From VGSG01 sp040756375 (GTDB lineage: Bacteria; Desulfobacterota; Desulfomonilia; Desulfomonilales; Desulfomonilaceae): a stretch of DNA of 64,000 nucleotides. A program made the position numbers and the translations under genes. The stretch is from contig JBFLZC010000004.1 in the NCBI GenBank assembly GCA_040756375.1, positions 248,001 to 312,000 on the forward strand, in the 5' to 3' direction. The notes below the pieces were generated by a model. That model saw only the letters and a list, made by a program, of their open reading frames with translations. It was not told the origin of the DNA and searched no databases. Numbering within the stretch: position 1 is the first letter of the stretch; the number at the start of each line of letters is the position of its first letter. Positions 23,396 through 33,224 of this stretch are shown here, piece by piece.

Positions 23396-24568
23396 ATGAA
23401 GCTTGCCATTGTCATTGCTGGCCTCGCAGCAGGCGGCGCGGCTCGTGTGGTCACTTCGCTTGCGAATCATTGGGCCGACGCTGGCTGGGAGATCACGTTT
23501 ATCACGTACGGTGACGAATCCGAGCTTCCGTTCTTCTCGCTCCACCCTGGGACCAAGATCGTGGCCATGGACTTGGCCCAACCGTACGGCGGGCTCTTCT
23601 CTGCCGTCGGGAGAAACTTCCGCAGAATTGCTCGATTGCGCAGTGCCATAGCGAGTACCAAACCCGATTGCGTCATCGCGGTAGGCGAGACCAACGGTGT
23701 GAGGGCGATCATTGCCTGCCGGGGCATGGATGTCCCGGTCATCGTTTCGGAACACACGGATGCATCGGATGTGTTGAGCCAGAAACATGGGATGGTCTGG
23801 AATCTCCTGAGATCGCGCATCTATCCCAAGGCGGCCGCGGTTGTGGTGCCCAACGGCCGAATGAAGGAACAATTCAGAGGACGGATACAGAAGCTCACGA
23901 GGATTATTCCCAATCCGCTGCCTTCGGACCTACCCGCCACTTTCCAGGAGTTCGAGATGACGGTAACTTTGCCGGCCAACACTATCGCGGCCATGGGCCG
24001 TCTGGTGAGGCAAAAGAGATTCGACCTCTTGCTCCAGGCTTTCGCGATAGTGGCCGCACAGCGAGACTGCCATCTGATCATCGCAGGTGATGGGCCGCTC
24101 CGCAGCGAACTGGAAAGCCTCAGAGACCGCTTGGGCTTGTCGTCCCGGGTCTCCATGCCGGGGACTCTTCCGGACCCGTGGCCTCTCTTGCGTCAAGCAA
24201 AGATTTTTGTCGTGTCCTCTGAGGTGGAGAGTTTCGGGATAGCGCTTTGTGAAGCCATGGCCTGCGGTCTGCCCGTGGTAAGTTTCGATTCTCCCACCGG
24301 CCCGCGGGATATCATTCGAGACGGTGTTGATGGGGTCCTGGTCCCACCTCTTGATGTGAATGCCCTCGCCCAAGCAATGGAACGGCTCCTGGATGATGAA
24401 GCGGAAGTGGCCCGTTTGAGCGCCCGTGCGATCGAGGTGAGGCAAAGGTTTGGACTGGAAAAGATCTCGGCACAATGGGAGGATGTCTTGAGTAGAGCGC
24501 TTGGAATTGGTTCGAGAACACCAGGATTTGAAATGGCCCATGGGGATAGATCGCGCGGCAACGGCTGA
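23396..24568 (+). CDS. GT4-type glycosyltransferase, 390 aa
   Basis: A GT-B retaining transferase. N-terminal MKLAIVIAGLAAGGAARVVT has the glycine-rich acceptor loop; VVPNGRMKEQF, GRLVRQKRFDLLLQAF and SSEVESFGIALCEAMACGLP with the EX7E motif mark the donor-binding domain. It adds a hexose or hexosamine to the lipid-linked glycan in the cytoplasm. The following methyltransferase starts 2 nt after its stop. Sugar specificity unknown. Confidence 0.9.
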   Translation: MKLAIVIAGLAAGGAARVVTSLANHWADAGWEITFITYGDESELPFFSLHPGTKIVAMDLAQPYGGLFSAVGRNFRRIARLRSAIASTKPDCVIAVGETNGVRAIIACRGMDVPVIVSEHTDASDVLSQKHGMVWNLLRSRIYPKAAAVVVPNGRMKEQFRGRIQKLTRIIPNPLPSDLPATFQEFEMTVTLPANTIAAMGRLVRQKRFDLLLQAFAIVAAQRDCHLIIAGDGPLRSELESLRDRLGLSSRVSMPGTLPDPWPLLRQAKIFVVSSEVESFGIALCEAMACGLPVVSFDSPTGPRDIIRDGVDGVLVPPLDVNALAQAMERLLDDEAEVARLSARAIEVRQRFGLEKISAQWEDVLSRALGIGSRTPGFEMAHGDRSRGNG

Positions 24569-24570
24569 TC

Positions 24571-25590
24571 ATGGGAAATGCGACCTACTATGTAACGGAA
24601 TCAGCCAAGCGGTTCCTTCGACGCTTTGGGATTGAAGTGCGGAGGCTTCCGGCTAGCGGCCTTCCGTTGAGAGACCGGCTTCACAGAGCAGTGGAAGGCT
24701 TCGGATTCCGGATCGTCCGCTTTCCTAGCGCGACGCTCCTGTCAAACGATGAAGATGCTGTTGAAGCTCAATTGATTGAGCAGTACTTGAGCGGCGGTAG
24801 GATCCCGTACAGTGCCGGCTATGATCAATACCGAAGGCAATACCTTTCCAAGGTCTTATCGAATGTGGAACAGGTGTCGAAGTTTGGGACCCGAGCCCAA
24901 TTGCCCGATGGATACGGGCACGGCCTGGACGAGCGCTGCGTGGAATACCCCTGGTTCTTCAGTAAAGCATCTAGTGAGGCTCACAGGTATCTTGACGCGG
25001 GCTCCGCGATGAATCATGCCTACATCTTAAGCCAACAATTCTGGCGGGACAAAGAGCTGACCATTGTTACGCTCAAGCCCGAAAGGCAGTCCTATTGGGA
25101 TCACGGGATTTCTTATCAGTTTGCGGATTTGCGGGAACTTCCGTTCCGCGACTCCTGGTTTGACGAAGTTGCCTGCCTGTCTACCCTGGAACATGTGGGT
25201 ATGGATGCATCTGTATTTACTCACGACACGTCCCATCGCGAACACAACCGGGACGACTTTGCGACCGCCCTCTTAGAGCTGCGCAGAGTATTGAAACCCG
25301 GCGGAGTCTTGCTGTTTTCCGTGCCGTTTGGGAAGTATCAGGACCTGGGTTGGTTGCAGCAATTCGATGCGGCACTCCTGGAGCACTGTTCCGAGGTGTT
25401 CCAACCGGCTGAGAGAGACGATTACTTCTTCCGGTATTACTCCAGCGGGTGGCAAGTGGCAAATCAGGACGAGTGCCGTGATTGCGTGTATGAAGAGTGG
25501 TCTCCGGATCTTGCAAAACATCCCTCGGAAGATTTGGCCGCAAACGCCCGAGCAGTGGCCTGTTGTGCTTGGAGTAAAGGTGACGCCTGA
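24571..25590 (+). CDS. Class I SAM methyltransferase-like protein, 339 aa
   Basis: The central region has a methyltransferase-like pattern: RYLDAGSAMNHAYIL in place of motif I, then FADLRELPFRDSWFDEVACL and STLEHVGMD, and LRRVLKPGGVLLFSVPFGK for the post-motif strand. The motif I glycines are reduced, so SAM binding should be viewed with caution. The N-terminal ~120 residues have no clear family. Located 2 nt after a GT4 gene, it may methylate a sugar or phosphate of the glycan. Confidence 0.75.
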   Translation: MGNATYYVTESAKRFLRRFGIEVRRLPASGLPLRDRLHRAVEGFGFRIVRFPSATLLSNDEDAVEAQLIEQYLSGGRIPYSAGYDQYRRQYLSKVLSNVEQVSKFGTRAQLPDGYGHGLDERCVEYPWFFSKASSEAHRYLDAGSAMNHAYILSQQFWRDKELTIVTLKPERQSYWDHGISYQFADLRELPFRDSWFDEVACLSTLEHVGMDASVFTHDTSHREHNRDDFATALLELRRVLKPGGVLLFSVPFGKYQDLGWLQQFDAALLEHCSEVFQPAERDDYFFRYYSSGWQVANQDECRDCVYEEWSPDLAKHPSEDLAANARAVACCAWSKGDA

Positions 25591-25638
25591 TCTTCACGCG
25601 ATTTATTGGGGCATGGCGAGCTGAGGCCGGTATAAGGG

Positions 25639-26865
25639 ATGAAGGTTCTCCACGTTACCGTGTGGCCGGGGCCGCCTTTTTCCGGCGCGAATGTGAATTG
25701 CTACAATTTCCTGAAACGACTTGCTCCCCATCATGCAGCACGGTTCATCGTGGTTACTGACACAGTGACTACAGCAGCGATGACGGGAGAGAAGCTCACG
25801 GCGCTGGGAATGCCGAACGAAGGCACGGATATCCTGGCGCATCCTTCCGTATCGTGGTCGGACATGTTGCGCGGGTGTGTGTTGAGCGGCCTGCCGCCGT
25901 ACATTGCTTTCCTGGAGCGAGTCGTCGGAGCCAGGCTTCGTCAGACTGCGGAACGAGTGATCGCTTCTTGGAACCCTGACTTGCTCATGGTCTGGTGGGC
26001 CGGCTTTGCGTCCCTGGTGTTGCCGCTACCAAGGGTGCCGCGTGTCTTGTACGCTTGCGACAGCTTGAGCTTCGCTGCCCAAAATGCCACGATTCATGCG
26101 CAAAATCCATGGAGAAGAGCGTACCACCGCCTCGTGGCACGTCGTTCTCGCACTTATGAACAATCGGTTTATCCACAATTTGACGAGGTCGTATTTATCT
26201 CGCAGCGTGACGCGCACCACGCCGCGCTCCCAAATCTGACTCGTGTTGCCGTGATACCCAACGGTGTGGATGCCGAGAATCTTAGGCCACTGGAACTCCC
26301 AGGTGCGCGATCTCGGCCACCGGTTATCGCTTTTCACGGCAGGCTTGCGTTTCCGCCTAACGCTGAATGCGTGAGGTTCCTAGTGGATGAGCTCGGAAGC
26401 CGACTCCAGGAGAAGCTGAAGCCCGGCGGATTTGAATTGAGGGTGATCGGAGGAGACGCGGACTCTGATCTCGTCGAGCTTCAACGAGGAAGGAGCTGGT
26501 TCAATCTCACTGGGTACGTGGACGATTTGCGTGAGTCGCTGGCCTCCGCAACCGTCTACGTTGCGCCGATCCAGTCAGGAGCGGGCATCAAGAACAAGGT
26601 TCTCGACGCAATGGCGTGCGGGCTGCCTGTGGTGGGAACCGATGAAGCATTCTCCGGCCTGGATGTGATTCCCGGGGTTCATTGTGTGGTATGCAGCAGG
26701 GCCCAAATGTCTGAGGCTGTGATCGATCTGTTGCAGGATCCGAAGCGGAGACAGTCTCTCGGGGCCGCTGCCCGCGAGTGGGTGATGAAGAACGCGAACT
26801 GGGATACGCTGGCGGATCGATTCGACGAGGTCTTGCGACGCGCGTCCGGAAAGGCCGCGGCATGA
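25639..26865 (+). CDS. GT4-type glycosyltransferase, 408 aa
   Basis: MKVLHVTVWPGPPFSGANVN begins the acceptor domain; VIPNGVDAENLRPL, IAFHGRLAFPPNAECVRFL and SGAGIKNKVLDAMACGLPVV define the donor domain of a GT-B/GT4 enzyme. The SGAGIKNKVLEAMA form is that of sugar transferases from exopolysaccharide loci, including PEP-CTERM-associated ones. The stop overlaps the next start by 4 nt (ATGA at 26862). A non-catalytic variant is unlikely because the motifs are complete. Confidence 0.9.
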   Translation: MKVLHVTVWPGPPFSGANVNCYNFLKRLAPHHAARFIVVTDTVTTAAMTGEKLTALGMPNEGTDILAHPSVSWSDMLRGCVLSGLPPYIAFLERVVGARLRQTAERVIASWNPDLLMVWWAGFASLVLPLPRVPRVLYACDSLSFAAQNATIHAQNPWRRAYHRLVARRSRTYEQSVYPQFDEVVFISQRDAHHAALPNLTRVAVIPNGVDAENLRPLELPGARSRPPVIAFHGRLAFPPNAECVRFLVDELGSRLQEKLKPGGFELRVIGGDADSDLVELQRGRSWFNLTGYVDDLRESLASATVYVAPIQSGAGIKNKVLDAMACGLPVVGTDEAFSGLDVIPGVHCVVCSRAQMSEAVIDLLQDPKRRQSLGAAAREWVMKNANWDTLADRFDEVLRRASGKAAA

Positions 26866-28295
26866 CAAGCCAACGGATCCTGGCCCAACCCTTCCTTTAC
26901 CTGGTGCTACAAGCGGTCGTTGTATTCGTCTTGCTGTTCACACTGGGCCGCGGTGAGGTTCATGAGACCCCTGATTCGGTAGGTTATCTCCAGTTCCAGA
27001 TGAACAGCGTGGCTGAAGCCCTCGCGCAGATGCGATCCGTTGGCTATCCCCTGTTTGTGAAAGGGCTGAAGGCACTCTCGCCGAGTCTGTCCGCGCTGCC
27101 ATACGTTCAGGTCCTTCTCTTTTTCGCTGCTGCTCTGCTGTTTTATAAGGCACTGGTGATGTACGGTCTTTCAGGATGGATGGCGTTCGCGGCGATCAGT
27201 CCGCTCTTCTATGAGCGCCTTGCATGGCACTACGGCTCTTTTGTCATGGCTGATCTACCGGCCGCCGCGTTGGCTTCGATGGCGATTTCATGCATCTTCT
27301 TTGTCGTGTCTCGCACTGGGAGCCCAATCGCATGGATAGGCTTCACACTCTGCGTATTTCTGGCCTATCAGGTGCGACCTGCGTACGTCTTCCTGGTTCC
27401 TCTCGCTCCAGTACTGGTATACGTGCTGATGAAAATCCGGCAATCAACGCTTCGTGGAGCAAACAGAACTCGAAATGTGATTGCTGCTACGGTTCTGGCA
27501 ACCTTCTTGCCGCTCTTAGCCTTTTGCGGGTTGCGTTATGTGACGGTGGGCCATTTTGGTCTCGTTTCATTCGCGGGTGTGGAACAGGTAGGAATAACCA
27601 CTCAGTTCCTCACCAAGGGGATGGTCGAACGCTTTGACCCTGAGCTGAGGCCATTGGCCACGGCAGTCCTCGAAGCTCGGGATCGGGACCAGCTCAGTGT
27701 GCCGGATGGAATGTCCATGTTCCCCATGCCGCAATTCATGCACTACTATATGGCTCACCAACGACTTGTTTGTGACACCATTCGGGCGATCGGGTTGCAG
27801 CGGGTGAAGCCTGAGGCGAGCCACAGTTTCTCGCCACAGTACAACGGCCCTGACGATCAAGCCGAAGTGGACAGGTGGGCTCAACGTTTGGCGTGGGCCA
27901 CATTTCGAGCAAGGCCGGACATTCATGCGCTCTATTACATTAAGGCGGTCTTCTACTCTGTTAGTTTCAGCCTCTATGCTGAAGGGCTCACTACAGTTCT
28001 TCTGTTAATCCTTTTTGGGACCTTTCTGTTCCAGATCATATGGGGATTGCCAAGAAGACTTCGCTCGAAGGAGCCTGACCACTCGCCGCTCACCACGACG
28101 CAACAACTCGCTGCGCTCGTATGCTTGGCGGGCCTCTTCTATCTTTCCAAGATCCTTCTAGCGACTGCTGTGGTCGCGCCGGCGGGCCGGGTTCTCATAG
28201 CAGCTTCCATGTTTATTCCTTGCGCTCTGGGGGCTGGGATTCTTGTAAGATTGCGAGCTGGATTTCGTGTCGAGGAACGCAAATCGAATGCATAA
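26862..28295 (+). CDS. Polytopic GT-C-like membrane protein, 477 aa
   Basis: About ten hydrophobic segments. After the first one lies ETPDSVGYLQFQMNSVAEAL, an acidic periplasmic loop of the kind seen in lipid-dependent GT-C glycosyltransferases, then RSVGYPLFVKGLKAL and FYERLAWHYGSFVMADLPAA. A large soluble loop lies between residues 230 and 365. It probably adds a sugar from a polyprenyl-phosphate donor on the periplasmic side; polymerase or other envelope roles remain possible. The ATG at 26862 overlaps the preceding stop; upstream in-frame starts would lie within the GT4 gene. Confidence 0.7.
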   Translation: MTSQRILAQPFLYLVLQAVVVFVLLFTLGRGEVHETPDSVGYLQFQMNSVAEALAQMRSVGYPLFVKGLKALSPSLSALPYVQVLLFFAAALLFYKALVMYGLSGWMAFAAISPLFYERLAWHYGSFVMADLPAAALASMAISCIFFVVSRTGSPIAWIGFTLCVFLAYQVRPAYVFLVPLAPVLVYVLMKIRQSTLRGANRTRNVIAATVLATFLPLLAFCGLRYVTVGHFGLVSFAGVEQVGITTQFLTKGMVERFDPELRPLATAVLEARDRDQLSVPDGMSMFPMPQFMHYYMAHQRLVCDTIRAIGLQRVKPEASHSFSPQYNGPDDQAEVDRWAQRLAWATFRARPDIHALYYIKAVFYSVSFSLYAEGLTTVLLLILFGTFLFQIIWGLPRRLRSKEPDHSPLTTTQQLAALVCLAGLFYLSKILLATAVVAPAGRVLIAASMFIPCALGAGILVRLRAGFRVEERKSNA

Positions 28296-28328
28296 GCCTC
28301 GCCGCCGTGGGCATGACGCGATTCGCGC

Positions 28329-29843
28329 TCAGGGACGAGTTACTTGGTAAACGTATGCTCTTTCCTTTTTCTCGATGGTGCGTTCGAATGCCGCGATCTG
28401 GTGAATTGACATAAGCGAGGTCCGGCAATTGAAAGGTTTGTTGGATATCAGCCACAACTTCTTGGCGTCTCGCCGGCGCATTTCAGCGTCGAGCCTTTGG
28501 ATCAGCGTTCTGCAATCCGCCTCGGAATAGAAGCGATCGTCATAGATCCCGAATGTTCCTATTCTGTTTGCGATAGGAAAAAAGACCGGCTCGTAGAGGT
28601 ACCCTGGAGCTGAATGGAAATAGTTGGGAAGGACGGCAATGATGTCGCCTTTGGCCGCCTTCGCCTTCACAACCTCTGTCGCCCGCTTCGCTGCAGAGAA
28701 ATCGTGTTTGAATTCCATTGCCAAGGCGTAAACGCCTGCGACCACCTGAGCGACAAGAATGATACCAATAACCACTTTGCCTACAGACGCTGAGAAGTCG
28801 AGGACACGACAAAATATATGATCAGAGACCTGAACAGGCTGGTAGTAAGTCGACAGCCACAAACACATGGTCGCCAGTATGAACAAATGACCGTGATGCC
28901 GTAGATAACCGACATACACAGTATATGAAAACAAAAGAAGCCCGCACAAACCGGCAACATAGGCGAAAAGAACTACAGGCTTGCGGGCGAAGTATAGACA
29001 ACCGAGCAAGAGGAGCGCTCCGCCCAAGACCGCTCTCAGCTCCTGATGAGGCACGATGTTGCTGTTCCAGAATTCAATGCGAAACAGATCTGGAACAGGG
29101 AAATAGGCTTTCCAGAGGCCACTGAGCGCGATACCGCCGCGATCGATACTGAGGGAAAAATGCCAGGGCACGGGATCCACATCCGGAACCATCGAGCGCA
29201 AAGCAAATGCGAGTCCCCCGGTAAGTATGCAGGCACCCAACACAATCCGGAGAAGAGGCAAGCGCCGAAGTTCATCTCGATGGAGAAAGGCTCCATCGAT
29301 CAAGAAAACCGACAGACAGATCACCGCGAGAATAGCCCCATACACACTGGTATTCGCCAAGAGAGCCAAGACAAAGGCAAGAAAGACAAGAGAGCGGTAT
29401 CTGACCGGATAGTAGGCGCAATATGTCCAGCAACAAAGTGCACCCAACCCATAGGCCCTGCTGATAATCGCGTACTCATACGACATGAAATAACCGAAAC
29501 AAAACAAGAGGCGATACAGGTACGGGAATGGGGCGAATCTAAGAAAGAAGAATGCCGAGCACATAGCAATGCCGAGGTGAAGCAACTGCATTGCAAGCGG
29601 ATTCTGCGTGAATCGACTGACCCCAAACAGGATCAGGTGCCATGCTGCGGGATGGCCTTCCTGACGAAGGTTGCGAACGAGATCTGTCAGTTCGGTGCTG
29701 TCTCGGGCTAACAACCAGTGTTCGAGCTCATCCCGCCACATTTCGTGATGCAAAATGCCCGTAAGCGCCACGATTGCGTAAACCAGGATGGGAACCCACA
29801 ACTTGAAAGAGAATGGGAGAGGGCTTGGGGACGCTTGCTGCAT
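28329..29843 (-). CDS. Polytopic GT-C-like (GT39-like) membrane protein on the opposite strand, 504 aa
   Basis: About ten membrane segments with a first periplasmic loop HHEMWRDELEHWLLARDS and then EGHPAAWHLILFG and SRAYGLGALCCW, the acidic and HP-containing motifs seen in GT-C/GT39-type enzymes. It would transfer a sugar from a lipid carrier in the periplasm. It is the only minus-strand gene within the 17-42 kb glycan block and is divergent from the GT-C gene at 30071 across 227 bp. This orientation suggests separate control or later insertion. Codon use is not visibly different by eye. Confidence 0.72.
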   Translation of the reverse strand: MQQASPSPLPFSFKLWVPILVYAIVALTGILHHEMWRDELEHWLLARDSTELTDLVRNLRQEGHPAAWHLILFGVSRFTQNPLAMQLLHLGIAMCSAFFFLRFAPFPYLYRLLFCFGYFMSYEYAIISRAYGLGALCCWTYCAYYPVRYRSLVFLAFVLALLANTSVYGAILAVICLSVFLIDGAFLHRDELRRLPLLRIVLGACILTGGLAFALRSMVPDVDPVPWHFSLSIDRGGIALSGLWKAYFPVPDLFRIEFWNSNIVPHQELRAVLGGALLLLGCLYFARKPVVLFAYVAGLCGLLLFSYTVYVGYLRHHGHLFILATMCLWLSTYYQPVQVSDHIFCRVLDFSASVGKVVIGIILVAQVVAGVYALAMEFKHDFSAAKRATEVVKAKAAKGDIIAVLPNYFHSAPGYLYEPVFFPIANRIGTFGIYDDRFYSEADCRTLIQRLDAEMRRRDAKKLWLISNKPFNCRTSLMSIHQIAAFERTIEKKERAYVYQVTRP

Positions 29844-30070
29844 GAAGGGAATACTCTTTCGGTTTGAATGAAGAGTTTTACTGTGCTCTCCAAATTCAGC
29901 CGGCCTTTCGGTCGCCGAAGCGTCATAGGTTTGCTTGGACCAAACATCCGACAGGCTGGCAGATATCGCACTTTTCGCACTCGAAGCTTTGACGTAGGTT
30001 TTCGAGCATACCTTAGCGCACAGCCTCGGTCAACATTTCTTCCGGAGGTCGTGGTTCCACCAAGTCGGGA

Positions 30071-31636
30071 ATGACCACAAAGAAACACGCACTCTTGATC
30101 GTCGTTGTGTGTATTCTGGCCGCGACTCCGCATCTCTATCGTCTGACGGCGTCTCCAAGCCGATTCCTGCACGACGACGCATATTATTACTTCAAGACCG
30201 CTCATAATATTGTACAAGGACATGGTTCCACATTTGACACGTTCAATCAGACCAACGGCTATCATCCATTGTGGATGGGGGTTTGTATTTTAGCGGGCCT
30301 GGTCACGCTCAATTCCAGCGGGTACGTCTTTGTGATTCTCGCATTCAACCTGCTTTTCATCTTACTGCTGTCCTGGCAGGTTCTCAGGATGTTTAGCTCG
30401 TCTTTAGGTTTTGCGTTTTCGGCAGGGCTGGTTTTTCTGATCAACTGGAATTTGTACACCGGTCTCAACCTTCTTTCGGGAATGGAGACCAGCCTCCATT
30501 TATGGTTGATCTTGGTCGTGGTCGACTACGCGAACAGGATATCCTGGAAGCAAAGGCGTGACCTGATCCTGCTCGGTGCGCTCCTCGGGTTGACATTCCT
30601 TTCCAGGACGTCATTTGTGCTTTTCCTTCCCGTGCTTGCGTTCTACGTACTCTCACGGCCTGAATTGCGCACCCCGGGTGTGCTCTTGAGGATCGGGTTT
30701 TTGGTTGTCGCTCCGTTCGCGTTGATCGTTGCACCGTATCTAGCGTGGAACTACCATACAACGGGGCATCTTCAGCAGATCAGCGGCTTGGTAAAGGACT
30801 TCTGGCCTACAGCACTCTCAGCATGGGAAAAGGCCCAACTGGCGCTCACCAGTATCCTCAAACCAGTGCTGTTGCGACCATTGTGGCTCAACGGGCTGCT
30901 CCTGGCCTCTGTGGGAGGACTTGCACTCATTTGCATCAGGCAGAAGGAACGCTTCGGCTTTCTGCAGGATGCCAGGCTAGCCATGCTGGTGGGCTTTTCT
31001 CTACTTCTGCTTGCATACTACGTGACCAATTATGGAGAAAACACCCGCGCGTGGCACTACATGGTTCCGTGGATTACGGCTCAGATACTATTCGTGCACG
31101 GTCTTAAGGTGCTGTACGATGCGATGGAATCATCACAGGTGGCGCGAGTCGGCCTGTCCGTGCTGCTCGTCGGAATATTGATCGACTATTTTGTGCAAAT
31201 TCCGACCTACATATACAAGGGACTCAAGGTCCATCCCTATTACCAGAGTCCGGTCGATTACAGCGAGGAAATGGCCCGGTGGATGAAAGAGCACTTGCCG
31301 AAAGACGCAAGAATAGGCGTATTCAACGCGGGGTATATAGGCTATTTTTCGGAGCGCAATGTCGTTAATCTGGACGGACTCATCAATGGCGTTGAATTCT
31401 ACCAGTATCTGAAGGATGGACGAGGTGTTTGGAAGTACGTGCTGGATCAGAAGCTCGATTACATCGCAGACTATTTCTTCGGACCTCCCGGTCCCGCCTT
31501 GGCCGGCATAGAATCACGGCTGACGCTTATCCACAACGTTGGACCTACGAATGTGAGCATACGCGGCAAGGCGTCGTACGTTGATGCTTACATCTGGAAG
31601 GTTGAAAGCCAGCATGAACGGCACACCACGAAATGA
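30071..31636 (+). CDS. Polytopic GT-C-like membrane protein, 521 aa
   Basis: After an N-terminal membrane segment comes SRFLHDDAYYYFKTAHNI and FNQTNGYHPLWMGVCILAGL, a well-marked DD...TNGyhPLW pattern shared by many bacterial GT-C-type proteins in surface-glycan loci. Around ten further hydrophobic segments follow, then a C-terminal soluble part (residues 390-521) including IGVFNAGYIGYFSERNVVNL and DGLINGVEFY. It likely acts in the periplasm on lipid-linked sugars. It is head-to-head with the gene at 29843, so a promoter should lie in the 227-bp gap. Confidence 0.75.
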   Translation: MTTKKHALLIVVVCILAATPHLYRLTASPSRFLHDDAYYYFKTAHNIVQGHGSTFDTFNQTNGYHPLWMGVCILAGLVTLNSSGYVFVILAFNLLFILLLSWQVLRMFSSSLGFAFSAGLVFLINWNLYTGLNLLSGMETSLHLWLILVVVDYANRISWKQRRDLILLGALLGLTFLSRTSFVLFLPVLAFYVLSRPELRTPGVLLRIGFLVVAPFALIVAPYLAWNYHTTGHLQQISGLVKDFWPTALSAWEKAQLALTSILKPVLLRPLWLNGLLLASVGGLALICIRQKERFGFLQDARLAMLVGFSLLLLAYYVTNYGENTRAWHYMVPWITAQILFVHGLKVLYDAMESSQVARVGLSVLLVGILIDYFVQIPTYIYKGLKVHPYYQSPVDYSEEMARWMKEHLPKDARIGVFNAGYIGYFSERNVVNLDGLINGVEFYQYLKDGRGVWKYVLDQKLDYIADYFFGPPGPALAGIESRLTLIHNVGPTNVSIRGKASYVDAYIWKVESQHERHTTK

Positions 31637-31685
31637 CCGGACGCCGCGGTCCGTGCACCGACGTATAAGCTGATATCGAGGCATC

Positions 31686-33224
31686 TTGGCTGAGATCGAA
31701 CGAAGGAAGACTTCCCCTCGACTCCTGTTCTGGATAGGACTGGCGGCCATCGTTGTCCTCATGACCTTGCCTCGCCTCGTTCTCAATCCCGGGTTGGATG
31801 GTGACGCGTTCCGCGGCATGATAGCAGCCGAGTCTCTAGCTCGGGAAGGTGTCTATCATCCCTCCCGTCTGCCGGGAAACCCGCTATTCGAGTACCTTCT
31901 CGCGATTTTGGCTCCAGCTGGGGGCCACATTCTCTCTAACCTCGTGGTTCTTAGCTTCTATTTTGCCTGCATCGTGGCTTTCTCCCTTATTGTTCGGGAA
32001 CGGAGAGACAGCCTTCTGTTGGTTGGGCTTTTCGCACTGACGCCTTTGCTGCTGGTGAATGCGGCAACCACCATGGACTACATACCGGGCCTGGCCATGA
32101 TTCTTTGGAGTTATGTCATGGCCGGAAAGACCCGTTTTGTGGCGGCATTCGTGCTCGCCGGGTTGGCCATTGGTTTCCGGTTATCGAATGCCGTGTTCTT
32201 AGTGCCTTTGGGTCTGTTCACGATCATGGCGGGGAAGGGGATCGCCCTGGTCTCCCTTTACAGCTTGCTGGGAGTAAGTCTCGGACTGGCTTTTTACCTT
32301 CCCATCTTCACTGAGTTCGGCTTGAGGATGATTCAATCGCCTCCACATGCATTCCACGGCTTTTCCTACATTCTCTTCACCGGCTATAAACTCCTGATGG
32401 TATTGGGACCGATTGCCGCGGTGGGTATTGCTGTCTTGCTGGTCTTGGCAAGGAGAGACGTGGCCGGCCGTACTGTGCAGGCATTTCGGGACAGGGACCG
32501 CTCATTCATGCTGGAGATCTCTTCAGTCATGTTCTTCTTTCTGGTGTTCCTTTTTCACTCGGACGAATCGGAGTATCTCATCCCCGCGATCCCGTTCTCC
32601 TACCTTCTCCTTGGACGATGGTTGGACCGGCGCGGCCTAATCATCACGACGGCTCTGGTGGTGTCTTTTGCTTTCGTTTCGGTGGAACTTAAAGGAGGCG
32701 AGTCCGGCCGCAGGAACCCAACGATCCGACCGGCCCAGGGAATTGTCTTGAAGGACTATCAGGAAAGAAGAGAGCTGGAGGTACTCCGTCGTGGGGTGAG
32801 CCGTTTCGCAGAGGCTGACCGGGCTGTAATCATTCACGGGTACGGGCCGGTGCTCGGTTACAAGAACCCGGAGCTCGTCCCAGCCCAGTACGCCGAGATA
32901 TCTCCCGAGTTGGATGTGTCCGGGATATCTGAGTGGTCACAGATCCATCGGCTGCCTGGGCGACAGGTCTTCCTGGTGAGCGGTATATCCAGGGCAAACG
33001 CGGAGCTGCTCATGAGAGACGGGTATCGGCTCTTCTGCTTTTCCGAGTCCGCTCCCAGCCATCTGATGCGGTCATGGGGCTATGATCCCTATGAGCTTGG
33101 CATTGCTCGGCTTGAAATCCTGAATGACAAGGCATTCTACAAGCGTGATCGGAGACAAAGCGTGGCGCCGTCCCACTCCGGCGATTCTCAGCGCACCGAG
33201 ATGCCCAAAGAAGGATCGGCGTGA
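31686..33224 (+). CDS. Polytopic GT-C-like membrane protein, 512 aa
   Basis: LNPGLDGDAFRGMIAAESLA follows the first membrane helix, resembling the acidic loop of GT-C enzymes, and RLPGNPLFEYLLAILAPAGG takes the place of the family HP motif. About ten membrane segments and a C-terminal soluble domain from residue 350 follow. The start is TTG at 31686, chosen for the GAGG five bases upstream; no closer ATG precedes the first helix. The stop overlaps the next gene by 4 nt (GTGA). Specific function unknown. Confidence 0.7.
   Translation: MAEIERRKTSPRLLFWIGLAAIVVLMTLPRLVLNPGLDGDAFRGMIAAESLAREGVYHPSRLPGNPLFEYLLAILAPAGGHILSNLVVLSFYFACIVAFSLIVRERRDSLLLVGLFALTPLLLVNAATTMDYIPGLAMILWSYVMAGKTRFVAAFVLAGLAIGFRLSNAVFLVPLGLFTIMAGKGIALVSLYSLLGVSLGLAFYLPIFTEFGLRMIQSPPHAFHGFSYILFTGYKLLMVLGPIAAVGIAVLLVLARRDVAGRTVQAFRDRDRSFMLEISSVMFFFLVFLFHSDESEYLIPAIPFSYLLLGRWLDRRGLIITTALVVSFAFVSVELKGGESGRRNPTIRPAQGIVLKDYQERRELEVLRRGVSRFAEADRAVIIHGYGPVLGYKNPELVPAQYAEISPELDVSGISEWSQIHRLPGRQVFLVSGISRANAELLMRDGYRLFCFSESAPSHLMRSWGYDPYELGIARLEILNDKAFYKRDRRQSVAPSHSGDSQRTEMPKEGSA

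Noticed and set aside
29046..29711. Plus-strand frame opposite the GT-C-like gene
   Set aside because: It is an antisense shadow of the minus-strand membrane protein; composition is highly polar with no motif.
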